A stretch of DNA of 64,000 bases from NCBI GenBank assembly GCA_964016885.1, contig OZ024759.1, forward strand, positions 571,001 to 635,000, given 5' to 3'. Made by a program: the position numbers and the translations under genes. How positions within the stretch are numbered: the first letter of the stretch is position 1; every line of letters begins with the position of its first letter. Positions 1 through 12,049 of this stretch are shown here, piece after piece. The notes below the pieces were generated by a model. It made no database searches. It was given only the letters and a program-made list of their open reading frames with translations, and was not told where the DNA came from. Source of the DNA: Eledone cirrhosa. Lineage: Eukaryota; Mollusca; Cephalopoda; Octopoda; Eledonidae.

Positions 1-54
1 CAGTCTATATTGTAACATGACACAGTCTATATTAGTAACATGACACAGTCTATA

Positions 55-75
55 TTAGTAACATGACAGTCTATA
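55..75 (+). repeat. Short (21-bp) monomer class, example
   Basis: This is an early example of the commonest length variant. Two linker bases are missing, so GAC is followed directly by AGTCT, giving 21 bp instead of 23. Such units recur through the array, often as a pair of neighbours followed by a unit ending GTAGCATGAC or GTAGCACGAC. A second 21-bp form reads GACAATCTATATT (for example near 1228, 7711, 11008, 55689 and 60241). It is a marker of type II blocks. The exact left edge of the unit is a matter of convention. Confidence 0.8.
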
Positions 76-612
76 TTAGTAACATGACAAAGTCTATATT
101 AGTAACATGACAAAGTCTATATTAGTAGCATGACAAAGTCTATATTAGTAACATGACAAAGTCTATATTAGTAACATGACACAGTCTATATTAGTAACAT
201 GACAAAGTCTATATTAGTAACATGACAAAGTCTATATTAGTAACATGAAACAGTCTATATTAGTAACATGACAAAGTCTATATTAGTAACATGACACTGT
301 CTATATTAGTAACATGACAAAGTCTATATTAGTAACATGACACAGTCTATATTAGTAACATGACACAGTCTATATTAGTAACATGACAAAGTCTATATTA
401 GTGGCATGACAAAGTCTATATTAGTAACATGACAAAGTCTATATTAGTAACATGACACAGTCTATATTAGTAACATGACAAATACTATATTAGTAACATG
501 ACACAGTCTATATTAGTAACATGACAAAGTCTATATTAGTAACATGACAGTCTATATTAGTAACATGACAGTCTATATTAGTAGCATGACAAAGTCTATA
601 TTAGTAACATGA

Positions 613-634
613 CAAAGTCATATTAGTAACATGA
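613..634 (+). repeat. 22-bp monomer class (GTCATATT), example
   Basis: One T of the core is missing, so GTCTATATT becomes GTCATATT and the unit is 22 bp. The same variant recurs dozens of times at a set position in type I blocks, just after two short units and a GTAGC unit (for example near 2540, 3452, 5200, 7112, 10400, 14100, 20758, 25340, 45536, 47721). The deletion makes the core a 19-bp odd-length palindrome with a single mismatched pair. Confidence 0.8.
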
Positions 635-870
635 CACAGTCTATATTAGTAACATGACAAAGTCTATATTAGTAACATGACACAGTCTATATTAGTAACA
701 TGACACAGTCTATATTAGTAACATGACAAAGTCTATATTAGTAACATGACAAAGTCTATATTAGTAACATGACACAGTTTATATTAGTAACATGACACAG
801 TCTATATTAGTAACATGACATAGTCTATATTAGTAACATGACAAAGTCTATATTAGTAACATGACAGTCT

Positions 871-890
871 ATATTGTAACATGACACAGT
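871..890 (+). repeat. 20-bp monomer class (ATTGTAAC), example
   Basis: These units combine the one-base linker with loss of the A in TTAG, so the core reads CTATATTGTAAC and the unit is about 20 bp. This is one example; others lie near 9, 1711, 3706, 4710, 7369, 14220, 20830, 45790, 47976 and 54180. The variant nearly always follows a CATAG-linker unit and a plain AAA-linker unit, so it marks a fixed place in the higher-order pattern. The boundary is set by convention. Confidence 0.75.
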
Positions 891-1810
891 CTATATTAGT
901 AACATGACACAGTCTATATTAGTAACATGACAGTCTATATTAGTAACATGACAAAGTCTATATTAGTAACATGACAAAGTCTATATTAGTAACATGACAA
1001 AGTCTATATTAGTAACATGACAAAGTCTAGATTAGTAACTTGACACAGTCTATATTAGTAACATGACATAGTCTATATTAGTAGCATGACACAGTCTATA
1101 TTAGTAACATGACAGAGTCTATATTAGTAACATGACAGTCTATATTAGTAACATGACAAAGTCTATATTAGTAGCATGACAAAGTCTATATTAGTAACAT
1201 GACACAGTCTATATTAGTAACATGACAATCTATATTAGTAACATGACACAGTCTATATTAGTAACATGACAAAGTCTATATTAGTAACATGACAAAGTCT
1301 ATATTAGTAACATGACACAGTCTATATTAGTAACATGACACAGTCTATATTAATAACATGACAAAGTCTATATTAGTAACATGACACAGTCTATATTAGT
1401 AACATGACATAGTCTATATTAGTAACGTGACACAGTCTATATTAGTAACATGACAAAGTCTATATTAGTAGCATGACAAAGTCTATATTAGTAACATGAC
1501 AAAGTCTATATTAGTAACATGACACAGTCTATATTAGTAACATGACAAAGTCTATATTAGTAACATGACAAAGTCTATATTAGTAACATGACAGTCTATA
1601 TTAGTAACATGACAAAGTCTCTATTAGTAACATGACAAAGTCTATATTAGTAACATGACAGTCTATATTAGTAACATAACAAAGTCTATATTAGTAACAT
1701 GACAGTCTATATTGTAACATGACACAGTCTATATTAGTAACATGACACAGTCTATATTAGTAACATGACATAGTCTATATTAGTAACATGACAAAGTCTA
1801 TATTAGTAAC

Positions 1811-1881
1811 AAGACAGTCTATATTGTAACACGACACAGTCTATATTAGTAATATGACACAGTCTATATTAGAAACATGAC
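1811..1881 (+). repeat. 71-bp marker signature (AAGACAG ... AGAAACATGAC), 15 copies
   Basis: Three neighbouring units carry a private set of changes: AAGACAGTC with ATTGTAACACGAC, then TTAGTAATATGAC, then TTAGAAACATGAC. The set is inherited as a block. Starts read by eye are 1811, 8305, 11593, 16157, 22723, 30491, 37851, 40724, 42599, 52350, 54277, 56273, 58852 (changed to AATACAG), 60825 and 63404. The gaps between them (6494, 3288, 4564, 6566, 7768, 7360, 2873, 1875, 9751, 1927, 1996, 2579, 1973, 2579 bp) are irregular, but several values recur. This fits repeated segmental duplication better than one fixed higher-order period. The block lies 140 bp after the AACATAAC marker in the copies I measured (30351 to 30491, 37711 to 37851). 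Confidence 0.9.
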
Positions 1882-2087
1882 AGTCTATATTAGTAACATG
1901 TCAAAGTCTATATTAGTAACATGACAAAGTCTATATTAGTAACATGACAAAGTCTATATTAGTAGCATGACACAGTCTATATTAGTAACATGACACAGTC
2001 TATATTAGTAACATGACAGTCTATATTAGTAACATGACAAAGTCTATATTAGTAGCATGACAAAGTCTATATTAGTAACATGACACA

Positions 2088-4746
2088 GTCTATATTAGTA
2101 ACATGACAGTCTATATTAGTAACATGACACAGTCTATATTAGTAACATGACAAAGTCTATATTAGTAGCATGACAAAGTCTATATTAGTAACATGACAGT
2201 CTATATTAGTAACATGACAAAGTCTATATTAGTAGCATGACAAATTCTATATTAGTAGCATGACACAGTCTATATTAGTAACATGACACAGTCTATATTA
2301 GTAACATGACAAAGTCTATATTAGTAGCATGACAAAGTCTATATTAGTAACATGACAAAGTCTATATTAGTAACATGACACAGTCTATATTAGTAACATG
2401 ACAAAGACTATATTAGTAACATGACACAGTCTATATTAGTAACATGACAAAGTCTATATTAGTAACATGACAGTCTATATTAGTAACATGACAGTCTATA
2501 TTAGTAGCACGACAAAGTCTATATTAGTAACATGACAAAGTCATATTAGTAACATGACACAGTCTATATTAGTAACATGACAAAGTCTATATTAGTAACA
2601 TGACACAGTCTATATTAGTAACATGACAAAGTCTATATTAGTAACATGACACAGTCTATATTAGTAACATGACATAGTCTATATTAGTAACATGACAAAG
2701 TCTATATTAGTAGCATGACACAGTCTATATTAGTAACATGACACAGTCTATATTAGTAACATGACAGTCTATATTAGTAACATGACAAAGTCTATATTAG
2801 TAGCATGACAAAGTCTATATTAGTAACATGACACAGTCTATATTAGTAACATGACAGTCTATATTAGTAACATGACAAAGTCTATATTAGTAGCATTTAC
2901 AAAGTCTATATTAGTAGCATGACACAGTCTATATTAGTAACATGACACAGTCTATATTAGTAACATGACAAAGTCTATATTAGTAGCATGACAAAGTCTA
3001 TATTAGTAACATGACAAAGTCTATATTAGTAACATGACACAGTCTATATTAGTAACATGACAAAGTCTATATTAGTAACATGAAACAGTCTATATTAGTA
3101 ACATGACAAAGTCTATATTAGTAACATGACACTGTCTATATTAGTAACTTGACAAAGTCTATATTAGTAACATGACACAGTCTATATTAGTAACATGACA
3201 CAGTCTATATTAGTAACATGACAAAGTCTATATTAGTAGCATGACAAAGTCTATATTAGTAACATGACAAAGTCTATATTAGTAACATGACACAGTCTAT
3301 ATTAGTAACATGACAAAGACTATATTAGTAACATGACACAGTCTATATTAGTAACATGACAAAGTCTATATTAGTAACATGACAGTCTATATTCGTAACA
3401 TGACAGTCTATATTAGTAGCATGACAAAGTCTATATTAGTAACATGACAAAGTCATATTAGTAACATGACACAGTCTATATTAGTAACATGACACAGTAT
3501 ATATTAGTAACATGACACAGTCTATATTAGTAACATGACACAGTCTATATTAGTAACATGACAAAGTCTATATTAGTAACATGACAAAGTCTATATTAGT
3601 AACATGACAGTTTATATTAGTAACATGACACAGTCTATATTAGTAACATGACATAGTCTATATTAGTAACATGACAAAGTCTATATTAGTAACATGACAG
3701 TCTATATTGTAACATGACACAGTCTATATTAGTAACATGACACAGTCTATATTAGTAACATGACAGTCTATATTAGTAACATGACAAAGTCTATATTAGT
3801 AACATGACAAAGTCTATATTAGTAGCATGACAAAGTCTATATTAGTAACATGACAAAGTCCATATTAGTAACATGACACAGTCTATATTAGTAACATGAC
3901 AAAGTCTATATTAGTAACATGACAAAGTCTATATTAGTAACATGACAAAGTCTATATTAGTAGCATGACAAAGTCTATATTAGTAACATGACAAAGTCTA
4001 TATTAGTAACATGACACAGTCTATATTAGTAACATGACAAAGTCTATATTAGTAACATGACAAAGTCTATATTAGTAACATGAAACAGTCTATATTAGTA
4101 ACATGACAAAGTCTATATTAGTAACATGACACTGTCTATATTAGTAACATGACAAAGTCTATATTAGTAACATGACACAGTCTATATTAGTAACATGACA
4201 CAGTCTATATCAGTAACATGACAAAGTCTATATTAGTGGCATGACAAAGTCTATATTAGTAACATGACAAAGTCTATATTAGTAACATGACACAGTCTAT
4301 ATTAGTAACATGACAAATACTATATTAGTAACATGACACAGTCTATATTAATAACATGACAAAGTCTATATTAGTAACATGACAGTCTATATTAGTAACA
4401 TGATAGTCTATATTAGTAGCATGACAAAGTCTATATTAGTAACATGACAAAGTCATATTAGTAACATGACACAGTCTATATTAGTAACATGACAAAGTCT
4501 ATATTAGTAACATGACACAGTCTATATTAGTAACATGACACAGTCTATATTAGTAACATGACAAAGTCTATATTAGTAACATGACAAAGTCTATATTAGT
4601 AACATGACACAGTTTATATTAGTAACATGACACAGTCTATATTAGTAACATGACATAGTCTATATTAGTAACATGACAAAGTCTATATTAGTAACATGAC
4701 AGTCTATATTGTAACATGACACAGTCTATATTAGTAACATGACACA
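2088..4746 (+). repeat. Copy 1 of a 2,659-bp tandem duplication
   Basis: Markers here recur exactly 2,659 bp downstream: CAAATTC at 2241/4900, GCACG at 2510/5169, GACATAG at 2671/5330, CATTTAC at 2895/5554, GAAAC at 3082/5741 and 4082/6741, and the unique TATATCAGTAAC base at 4211/6870. Matching runs from about 2088 to 4788 in this copy, which is one period plus a short overlap, so the two copies lie side by side. A private change here is GATAGTC at 4402, where copy 2 has GACAGTC. Confidence 0.88.
3082..3170 (+). repeat. Type I block signature (GAAACAG, CACTGTC, AACTTGACAAAG)
   Basis: A GAAACAG unit is followed by a plain unit, then a CACTGTC unit ending in AACTTGAC. This set recurs about every 0.7-1.0 kb across much of 3-50 kb, and about every 2 kb after 52.5 kb. 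AACTT positions I read include about 5807, 9730, 13108, 13791, 14657, 17510, 18467, 19766, 20449, 21268, 24081, 25032, 26089, 27056, 28061, 28991, 31760, 32735, 33487, 34492, 35400, 43870, 44843, 46206, 47419, 48392, 49609, 50416, 53027, 55000, 56996, 59550 and 61547. It defines type I blocks, which then carry AAAGACT, two short units, GTCATATT, often GTTTATATT, and CATAG followed by ATTGTAAC. At 247 and 4082 GAAAC is followed by CACTGTC but by AACATGAC instead of AACTTGAC. Confidence 0.85.
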
Positions 4747-7405
4747 GTCTATATTAGTAACATGACAGTCTATATTAGTAACATGACACAGTCTATATTA
4801 GTAACATGACAAAGTCTATATTAGTAGCATGACAAAGTCTATATTAGTAACATGACAGTCTATATTAGTAACATGACAAAGTCTATATTAGTAGCATGAC
4901 AAATTCTATATTAGTAGCATGACACAGTCTATATTAGTAACATGACACAGTCTATATTAGTAACATGACAAAGTCTATATTAGTAGCATGACAAAGTCTA
5001 TATTAGTAACATGACAAAGTCTATATTAGTAACATGACACAGTCTATATTAGTAACATGACAAAGACTATATTAGTAACATGACACAGTCTATATTAGTA
5101 ACATGACAAAGTCTATATTAGTAACATGACAGTCTATATTAGTAACATGACAGTCTATATTAGTAGCACGACAAAGTCTATATTAGTAACATGACAAAGT
5201 CATATTAGTAACATGACACAGTCTATATTAGTAACATGACAAAGTCTATATTAGTAACATGACACAGTCTATATTAGTAACATGACAAAGTCTATATTAG
5301 TAACATGACACAGTCTATATTAGTAACATGACATAGTCTATATTAGTAACATGACAAAGTCTATATTAGTAGCATGACACAGTCTATATTAGTAACATGA
5401 CACAGTCTATATTAGTAACATGACAGTCTATATTAGTAACATGACAAAGTCTATATTAGTAGCATGACAAAGTCTATATTAGTAACATGACACAGTCTAT
5501 ATTAGTAACATGACAGTCTATATTAGTAACATGACAAAGTCTATATTAGTAGCATTTACAAAGTCTATATTAGTAGCATGACACAGTCTATATTAGTAAC
5601 ATGACACAGTCTATATTAGTAACATGACAAAGTCTATATTAGTAGCATGACAAAGTCTATATTAGTAACATGACAAAGTCTATATTAGTAACATGACACA
5701 GTCTATATTAGTAACATGACAAAGTCTATATTAGTAACATGAAACAGTCTATATTAGTAACATGACAAAGTCTATATTAGTAACATGACACTGTCTATAT
5801 TAGTAACTTGACAAAGTCTATATTAGTAACATGACACAGTCTATATTAGTAACATGACACAGTCTATATTAGTAACATGACAAAGTCTATATTAGTAGCA
5901 TGACAAAGTCTATATTAGTAACATGACAAAGTCTATATTAGTAACATGACACAGTCTATATTAGTAACATGACAAAGACTATATTAGTAACATGACACAG
6001 TCTATATTAGTAACATGACAAAGTCTATATTAGTAACATGACAGTCTATATTCGTAACATGACAGTCTATATTAGTAGCATGACAAAGTCTATATTAGTA
6101 ACATGACAAAGTCATATTAGTAACATGACACAGTCTATATTAGTAACATGACACAGTATATATTAGTAACATGACACAGTCTATATTAGTAACATGACAC
6201 AGTCTATATTAGTAACATGACAAAGTCTATATTAGTAACATGACAAAGTCTATATTAGTAACATGACAGTTTATATTAGTAACATGACACAGTCTATATT
6301 AGTAACATGACATAGTCTATATTAGTAACATGACAAAGTCTATATTAGTAACATGACAGTCTATATTGTAACATGACACAGTCTATATTAGTAACATGAC
6401 ACAGTCTATATTAGTAACATGACAGTCTATATTAGTAACATGACAAAGTCTATATTAGTAACATGACAAAGTCTATATTAGTAGCATGACAAAGTCTATA
6501 TTAGTAACATGACAAAGTCCATATTAGTAACATGACACAGTCTATATTAGTAACATGACAAAGTCTATATTAGTAACATGACAAAGTCTATATTAGTAAC
6601 ATGACAAAGTCTATATTAGTAGCATGACAAAGTCTATATTAGTAACATGACAAAGTCTATATTAGTAACATGACACAGTCTATATTAGTAACATGACAAA
6701 GTCTATATTAGTAACATGACAAAGTCTATATTAGTAACATGAAACAGTCTATATTAGTAACATGACAAAGTCTATATTAGTAACATGACACTGTCTATAT
6801 TAGTAACATGACAAAGTCTATATTAGTAACATGACACAGTCTATATTAGTAACATGACACAGTCTATATCAGTAACATGACAAAGTCTATATTAGTGGCA
6901 TGACAAAGTCTATATTAGTAACATGACAAAGTCTATATTAGTAACATGACACAGTCTATATTAGTAACATGACAAATACTATATTAGTAACATGACACAG
7001 TCTATATTAATAACATGACAAAGTCTATATTAGTAACATGACAGTCTATATTAGTAACATGACAGTCTATATTAGTAGCATGACAAAGTCTATATTAGTA
7101 ACATGACAAAGTCATATTAGTAACATGACACAGTCTATATTAGTAACATGACAAAGTCTATATTAGTAACATGACACAGTCTATATTAGTAACATGACAC
7201 AGTCTATATTAGTAACATGACAAAGTCTATATTAGTAACATGACAAAGTCTATATTAGTAACATGACACAGTTTATATTAGTAACATGACACAGTCTATA
7301 TTAGTAACATGACATAGTCTATATTAGTAACATGACAAAGTCTATATTAGTAACATGACAGTCTATATTGTAACATGACACAGTCTATATTAGTAACATG
7401 ACACA
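4747..7405 (+). repeat. Copy 2 of the 2,659-bp tandem duplication
   Basis: This is the direct downstream neighbour of the copy at 2088-4746, aligned at an offset of 2,659 bp without net gain or loss of units. Identity continues to about 7447 and then breaks where CACAG is replaced by CAAAG. The breakpoints fall within near-identical units, so the exact join cannot be placed. Confidence 0.88.
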
Positions 7406-9159
7406 GTCTATATTAGTAACATGACAGTCTATATTAGTAACATGACAAAGTCTATATTAGTAACATGACAAAGTCTATATTAGTAACATGACAAAGTCTA
7501 TATTAGTAACATGACAAAGTCTATATTAGTAACTTGACACAGTCTATATTAGTAACATGACATAGTCTATATTAGTAGCATGACACAGTCTATATTAGTA
7601 ACATGACAGAGTCTATATTAGTAACATGACAGTCTATATTAGTAACATGACAAAGTCTATATTAGTAGCATGACAAAGTCTATATTAGTAACATGACACA
7701 GTCTATATTAGTAACATGACAATCTATATTAGTAACATGACACAGTCTATATTAGTAACATGACACAGTCTATATTAGTAACATGACAAAGTCTATATTA
7801 GTAACATGACACAGTCTATATTAGTAACATGACACAGTCTATATTAATAACATGACAAAGTCTATATTAGTAACATGACACAGTCTATATTAGTAACATG
7901 ACATAGTCTATATTAGTAACGTGACACAGTCTATATTAGTAACATGACAAAGTCTATATTAGTAGCATGACAAAGTCTATATTAGTAACATGACAAAGTC
8001 TATATTAGTAACATGACACAGTCTATATTAGTAACATGACAAAGTCTATATTAGTAACATGACAAAGTCTATATTAGTAACATGACAGTCTATATTAGTA
8101 ACATGACAAAGTCTCTATTAGTAACATGACAAAGTCTATATTAGTAACATGACAGTCTATATTAGTAACATAACAAAGTCTATATTAGTAACATGACAGT
8201 CTATATTGTAGCATGACACAGTCTATATTAGTAACATGACACAGTCTATATTAGTAACATGACATAGTCTATATTAGTAACATGACAAAGTCTATATTAG
8301 TAACAAGACAGTCTATATTGTAACACGACACAGTCTATATTAGTAATATGACACAGTCTATATTAGAAACATGACAGTCTATATTAGTAACATGACAAAG
8401 TCTATATTAGTAACATGACAAAGTCTATATTAGTAACATGACAAAGTCTATATTAGTAGCATGACACAGTCTATATTAGTAACATGACACAGTCTATATT
8501 AGTAACATGACAGTCTATATTAGTAACATGACAAAGTCTATATTAGTAGCATGACAAAGTCTATATTAGTAACATGACACAGTCTATATTAGTAACATGA
8601 CAGTCTATATTAGTAACATGACACAGTCTATATTAGTAACATGACAAAGTCTATATTAGTAGCATGACAAAGTCTATATTAGTAACATGACAGTCTATAT
8701 TAGTAACATGACAAAGTCTATATTAGTGGCATGACAAATTCTATATTAGTAGCATGACACAGTCTATATTAGTAACATGACACAGTCTATATTAGTAACA
8801 TGACAAAGTCTATATTAGTAGCATGACAAAGTCTATATTAGTAACATGACAAAGTCTATATTAGTAACATGACACAGTCTATATTAGTAACATGACAAAT
8901 ACTATATTAGTAACATGACACAGTCTATATTAGTAACATGACAAAGTCTATATTAGTAACATGACAGTCTATATTAATAACATGACAGTCTATATTAGTA
9001 GCACGACAAAGTCTATATTAGTAACATGACAAAGTCATATTAGTAACATGACACAGTCTATATTAGTAACATGACAAAGTCTATATTAGTAACATGACAC
9101 AGTCTATATTAGTAACATGACAAAGTCTATATTAGTAACATGACACAGTCTATATTAGT
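6564..9159 (+). repeat. Right copy of the 2.6-kb duplicated segment (offset 6,494)
   Basis: This is the partner of 70-2665. It overlaps the end of the 2,659-bp tandem copy, which suggests a history in layers. Position 247 also matches 4082 (offset 3,835), and 3,835 + 2,659 = 6,494. So an older 3,835-bp-offset duplication probably came first, and the 2,659-bp tandem duplication then pushed its partner further away. After 9159 the unit order no longer follows the left copy. Confidence 0.78.
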
Positions 9160-12049
9160 AACATGACAGTCTATATTAGTAACATGACAAAGTCTATATT
9201 AGTAGCATGACAAAGTCTATATTAGTAACATGACACAGTCTATATTAGTAACATGACAGTCTATATTAGTAACATGACACAGTCTATATTAGTAACATGA
9301 CGAAGTCTATATTAGTAGCATGACAAAGTCTATATTAGTAACATGACAGTCTATATTAGTAACATGACAAAGTCTATATTAGTAGCATTTACAAAGTCTA
9401 TATTAGTAGCATGACACAGTCTATATTAGTAACATGACACAGTCTATATTAGTAACATGACACAGTCTATATTAGTAACATGACAAAGTCTATATTAGTA
9501 GCATGACAAAGTCTATATTAGTAACATGACAAAGTCTATATTAGTAGCATGACAAAGTCTATATTAGTAACATGACAAAGTCTATATTAGTAACATGACA
9601 CAGTCTATATTAGTAACATGACAAAGTCTATATTAGTAACATGACAAAGTCTATATTAGTAACATGAAACAGTCTATATTAGTAACATGACAAAGTCTAT
9701 ATTAGTAACATGACACTGTCTATATTAGTAACTTGACAAAGTCTATATTAGTAACATGACACAGTCTATATTAGTAACATGACACAGTCTATATTAGTAA
9801 CATGACACAGTCTATATTAGTAACATGACACAGTCTATATTAGTAACATGACAAAGTCTATATTAGTAACATGACAAAGTCTATATTAGTAACATGACAG
9901 TTTATATTAGTAACATGACACAGTCTATATTAGTAACATGACATAGTCTATATTAGTAACATGACAAAGTCTATATTAGTAACATGACAGTCTATATTGT
10001 AACATGACACAGTCTATATTAGTAACATGACACAGTCTATATTAGTAACATGACACTGTCTATATTAGTAACATGACAAAGTCTATATTAGTAACATGAC
10101 ACAGTCTATATTAGTAACATGACACAGTCTATATTAGTAACATGACACAGTCTATATTAGTAACATGACACAGTCTATATTAGTAACATGACAAAGTCTA
10201 TATTAGTAACATGACAAAGTCTATATTAGTAACATGACACAGTCTATATTAGTAACATGACAAATACTATATTAGTAACATGACACAGTCTATATTAGTA
10301 ACATGACAAAGTCTATATTAGTAACATGACAGTCTATATTAGTAACATGACAGTCTATATTAGTAGCATGACAAAGTCTATATTAGTAACATGACAAAGT
10401 CATATTAGTAACATGACACAGTCTATATTAGTAACATGACAAAGTCTATATTAGTAACATGACACAGTCTATATTAGTAACATGACACAGTCTATATTAG
10501 TAACATGACAAAGTCTATATTAGTAACATGACAAAGTCTATATTAGTAACATGACACAGTTTATATTAGTAACATGACACAGTCTATATTAGTAACATGA
10601 CATAGTCTATATTAGTAACATGACAAAGTCTATATTAGTAACATGACAGTCTATATTGTAACATGACACAGTCTATATTAGTAACATGACACAGTCTATA
10701 TTAGTAACATGACAGTCTATATTAGTAACATGACAAAGTCTATATTAGTAACATGACAAAGTCTATATTAGTAACATGACAAAGTCTATATTAGTAACAT
10801 GACAAAGTCTATATTAGTAACTTGACACAGTCTATATTAGTAACATGACATAGTCTATATTAGTAGCATGACACAGTCTATATTAGTAACATGACAGATT
10901 CTATATTAGTAACATGACAGTCTATATTAGTAACATGACAAAGTCTATATTAGTAGCATGACAAAGTCTATATTAGTAACATGACACAGTCTATATTAGT
11001 AACATGACAATCTATATTAGTAACATGACACAGTCTATATTAGTAACATGACAAAGTCTATATTAGTAACATGACAAAGTCTATATTAGTAACATGACAC
11101 AGTCTATATTAGTAACATGACACAGTCTATATTAATAACATGACAAAGTCTATATTAGTAACATGACACAGTCTATATTAGTAACATGACATAGTCTATA
11201 TTAGTAACGTGACAAAGTCTATATTAGTAACATGACAAAGTCTATATTAGTAGCATGACAAAGTCTATATTAGTAACATGACAAAGTCTATATTAGTAAC
11301 ATGACACAGTCTATATTAGTAACATGACAAAGTCTATATTAGTAACATGACAAAGTCTATATTAGTAACATGACAGTCTATATTAGTAACATGACAAAGT
11401 CTCTATTAGTAACATGACAAAGTCTATATTAGTAACATGACAGTCTATATTAGTAACATAACAAAGTCTATATTAGTAACATGACAGTCTATATTGTAAC
11501 ATGACACAGTCTATATTAGTAACATGACACAGTCTATATTAGTAACATGACATAGTCTATATTAGTAACATGACAAAGTCTATATTAGTAACAAGACAGT
11601 CTATATTGTAACACGACACAGTCTATATTAGTAATATGACACAGTCTATATTAGAAACATGACAGTCTATATTAGTAACATGACAAAGTCTATATTAGTA
11701 ACATGACAAAGTCTATATTAGTAACATGACAAAGTCTATATTAGTAGCATGACACAGTCTATATTAATAACATGACACAGTCTATATTAGTAACATGACA
11801 GTCTATATTAGTAACATGACAAAGTCTATATTAGTAGCATGACAAAGTCTATATTAGTAACATGACACAGTCTATATTAGTAACATGACAGTCTATATTA
11901 GTAACATGACACAGTCTATATTAGTAACATGACAAAGTCTATATTAGTAGCATGACAAAGTCTATATTAGTAACATGACAGTCTATATTAGTAACATGAC
12001 AAAGTCTATATTAGTAGCATGACAAATTCTATATTAGTAGCATGACACA
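9160..12049 (+). repeat. Satellite array, mixed type I and II blocks
   Basis: This stretch continues the same monomer array. It holds a CATTTAC marker at 9387, a type I signature near 9660-9730, GTCATATT near 10400, and a type II block from about 10800 to 11660 with CATAG, GACAGATTC, GACAATCT, TTAATAAC, AACGTGAC, GTCTCTATT, AACATAAC and the 71-bp signature at 11593. The GACAGATTC variant near 10895 replaces the usual GACAGAGTC. The signature is 3,288 bp after the one at 8305 and 4,564 bp before the one at 16157. No non-satellite sequence is present. Confidence 0.85.

Larger units (their letters stand above)
70..2665 (+). repeat. Left copy of a 2.6-kb duplicated segment (offset 6,494)
   Basis: This stretch matches 6564-9159 at a constant offset of 6,494 bp. 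Shared markers are GTAGC at 125/6619, GAAAC at 247/6741, GTGGCATG near 395/6889, AAATACT near 481/6975, the 71-bp signature at 1811/8305, CAAATTC at 2241/8735 and GCACGAC at 2510/9004. Private differences include CTAGATT near 1030, where the partner has CTATATT, and AAAGACT near 2405, where the partner has AAATACT. Edges were judged by eye where the unit order stops matching and are good to about one or two units. Confidence 0.8.

Noticed and set aside
2895..2920. Foreign insertion at CATTTACAAAG
   Set aside because: It is only a monomer with ATGAC changed to ATTTAC, the same length class, and it recurs at 14 places as an inherited marker.
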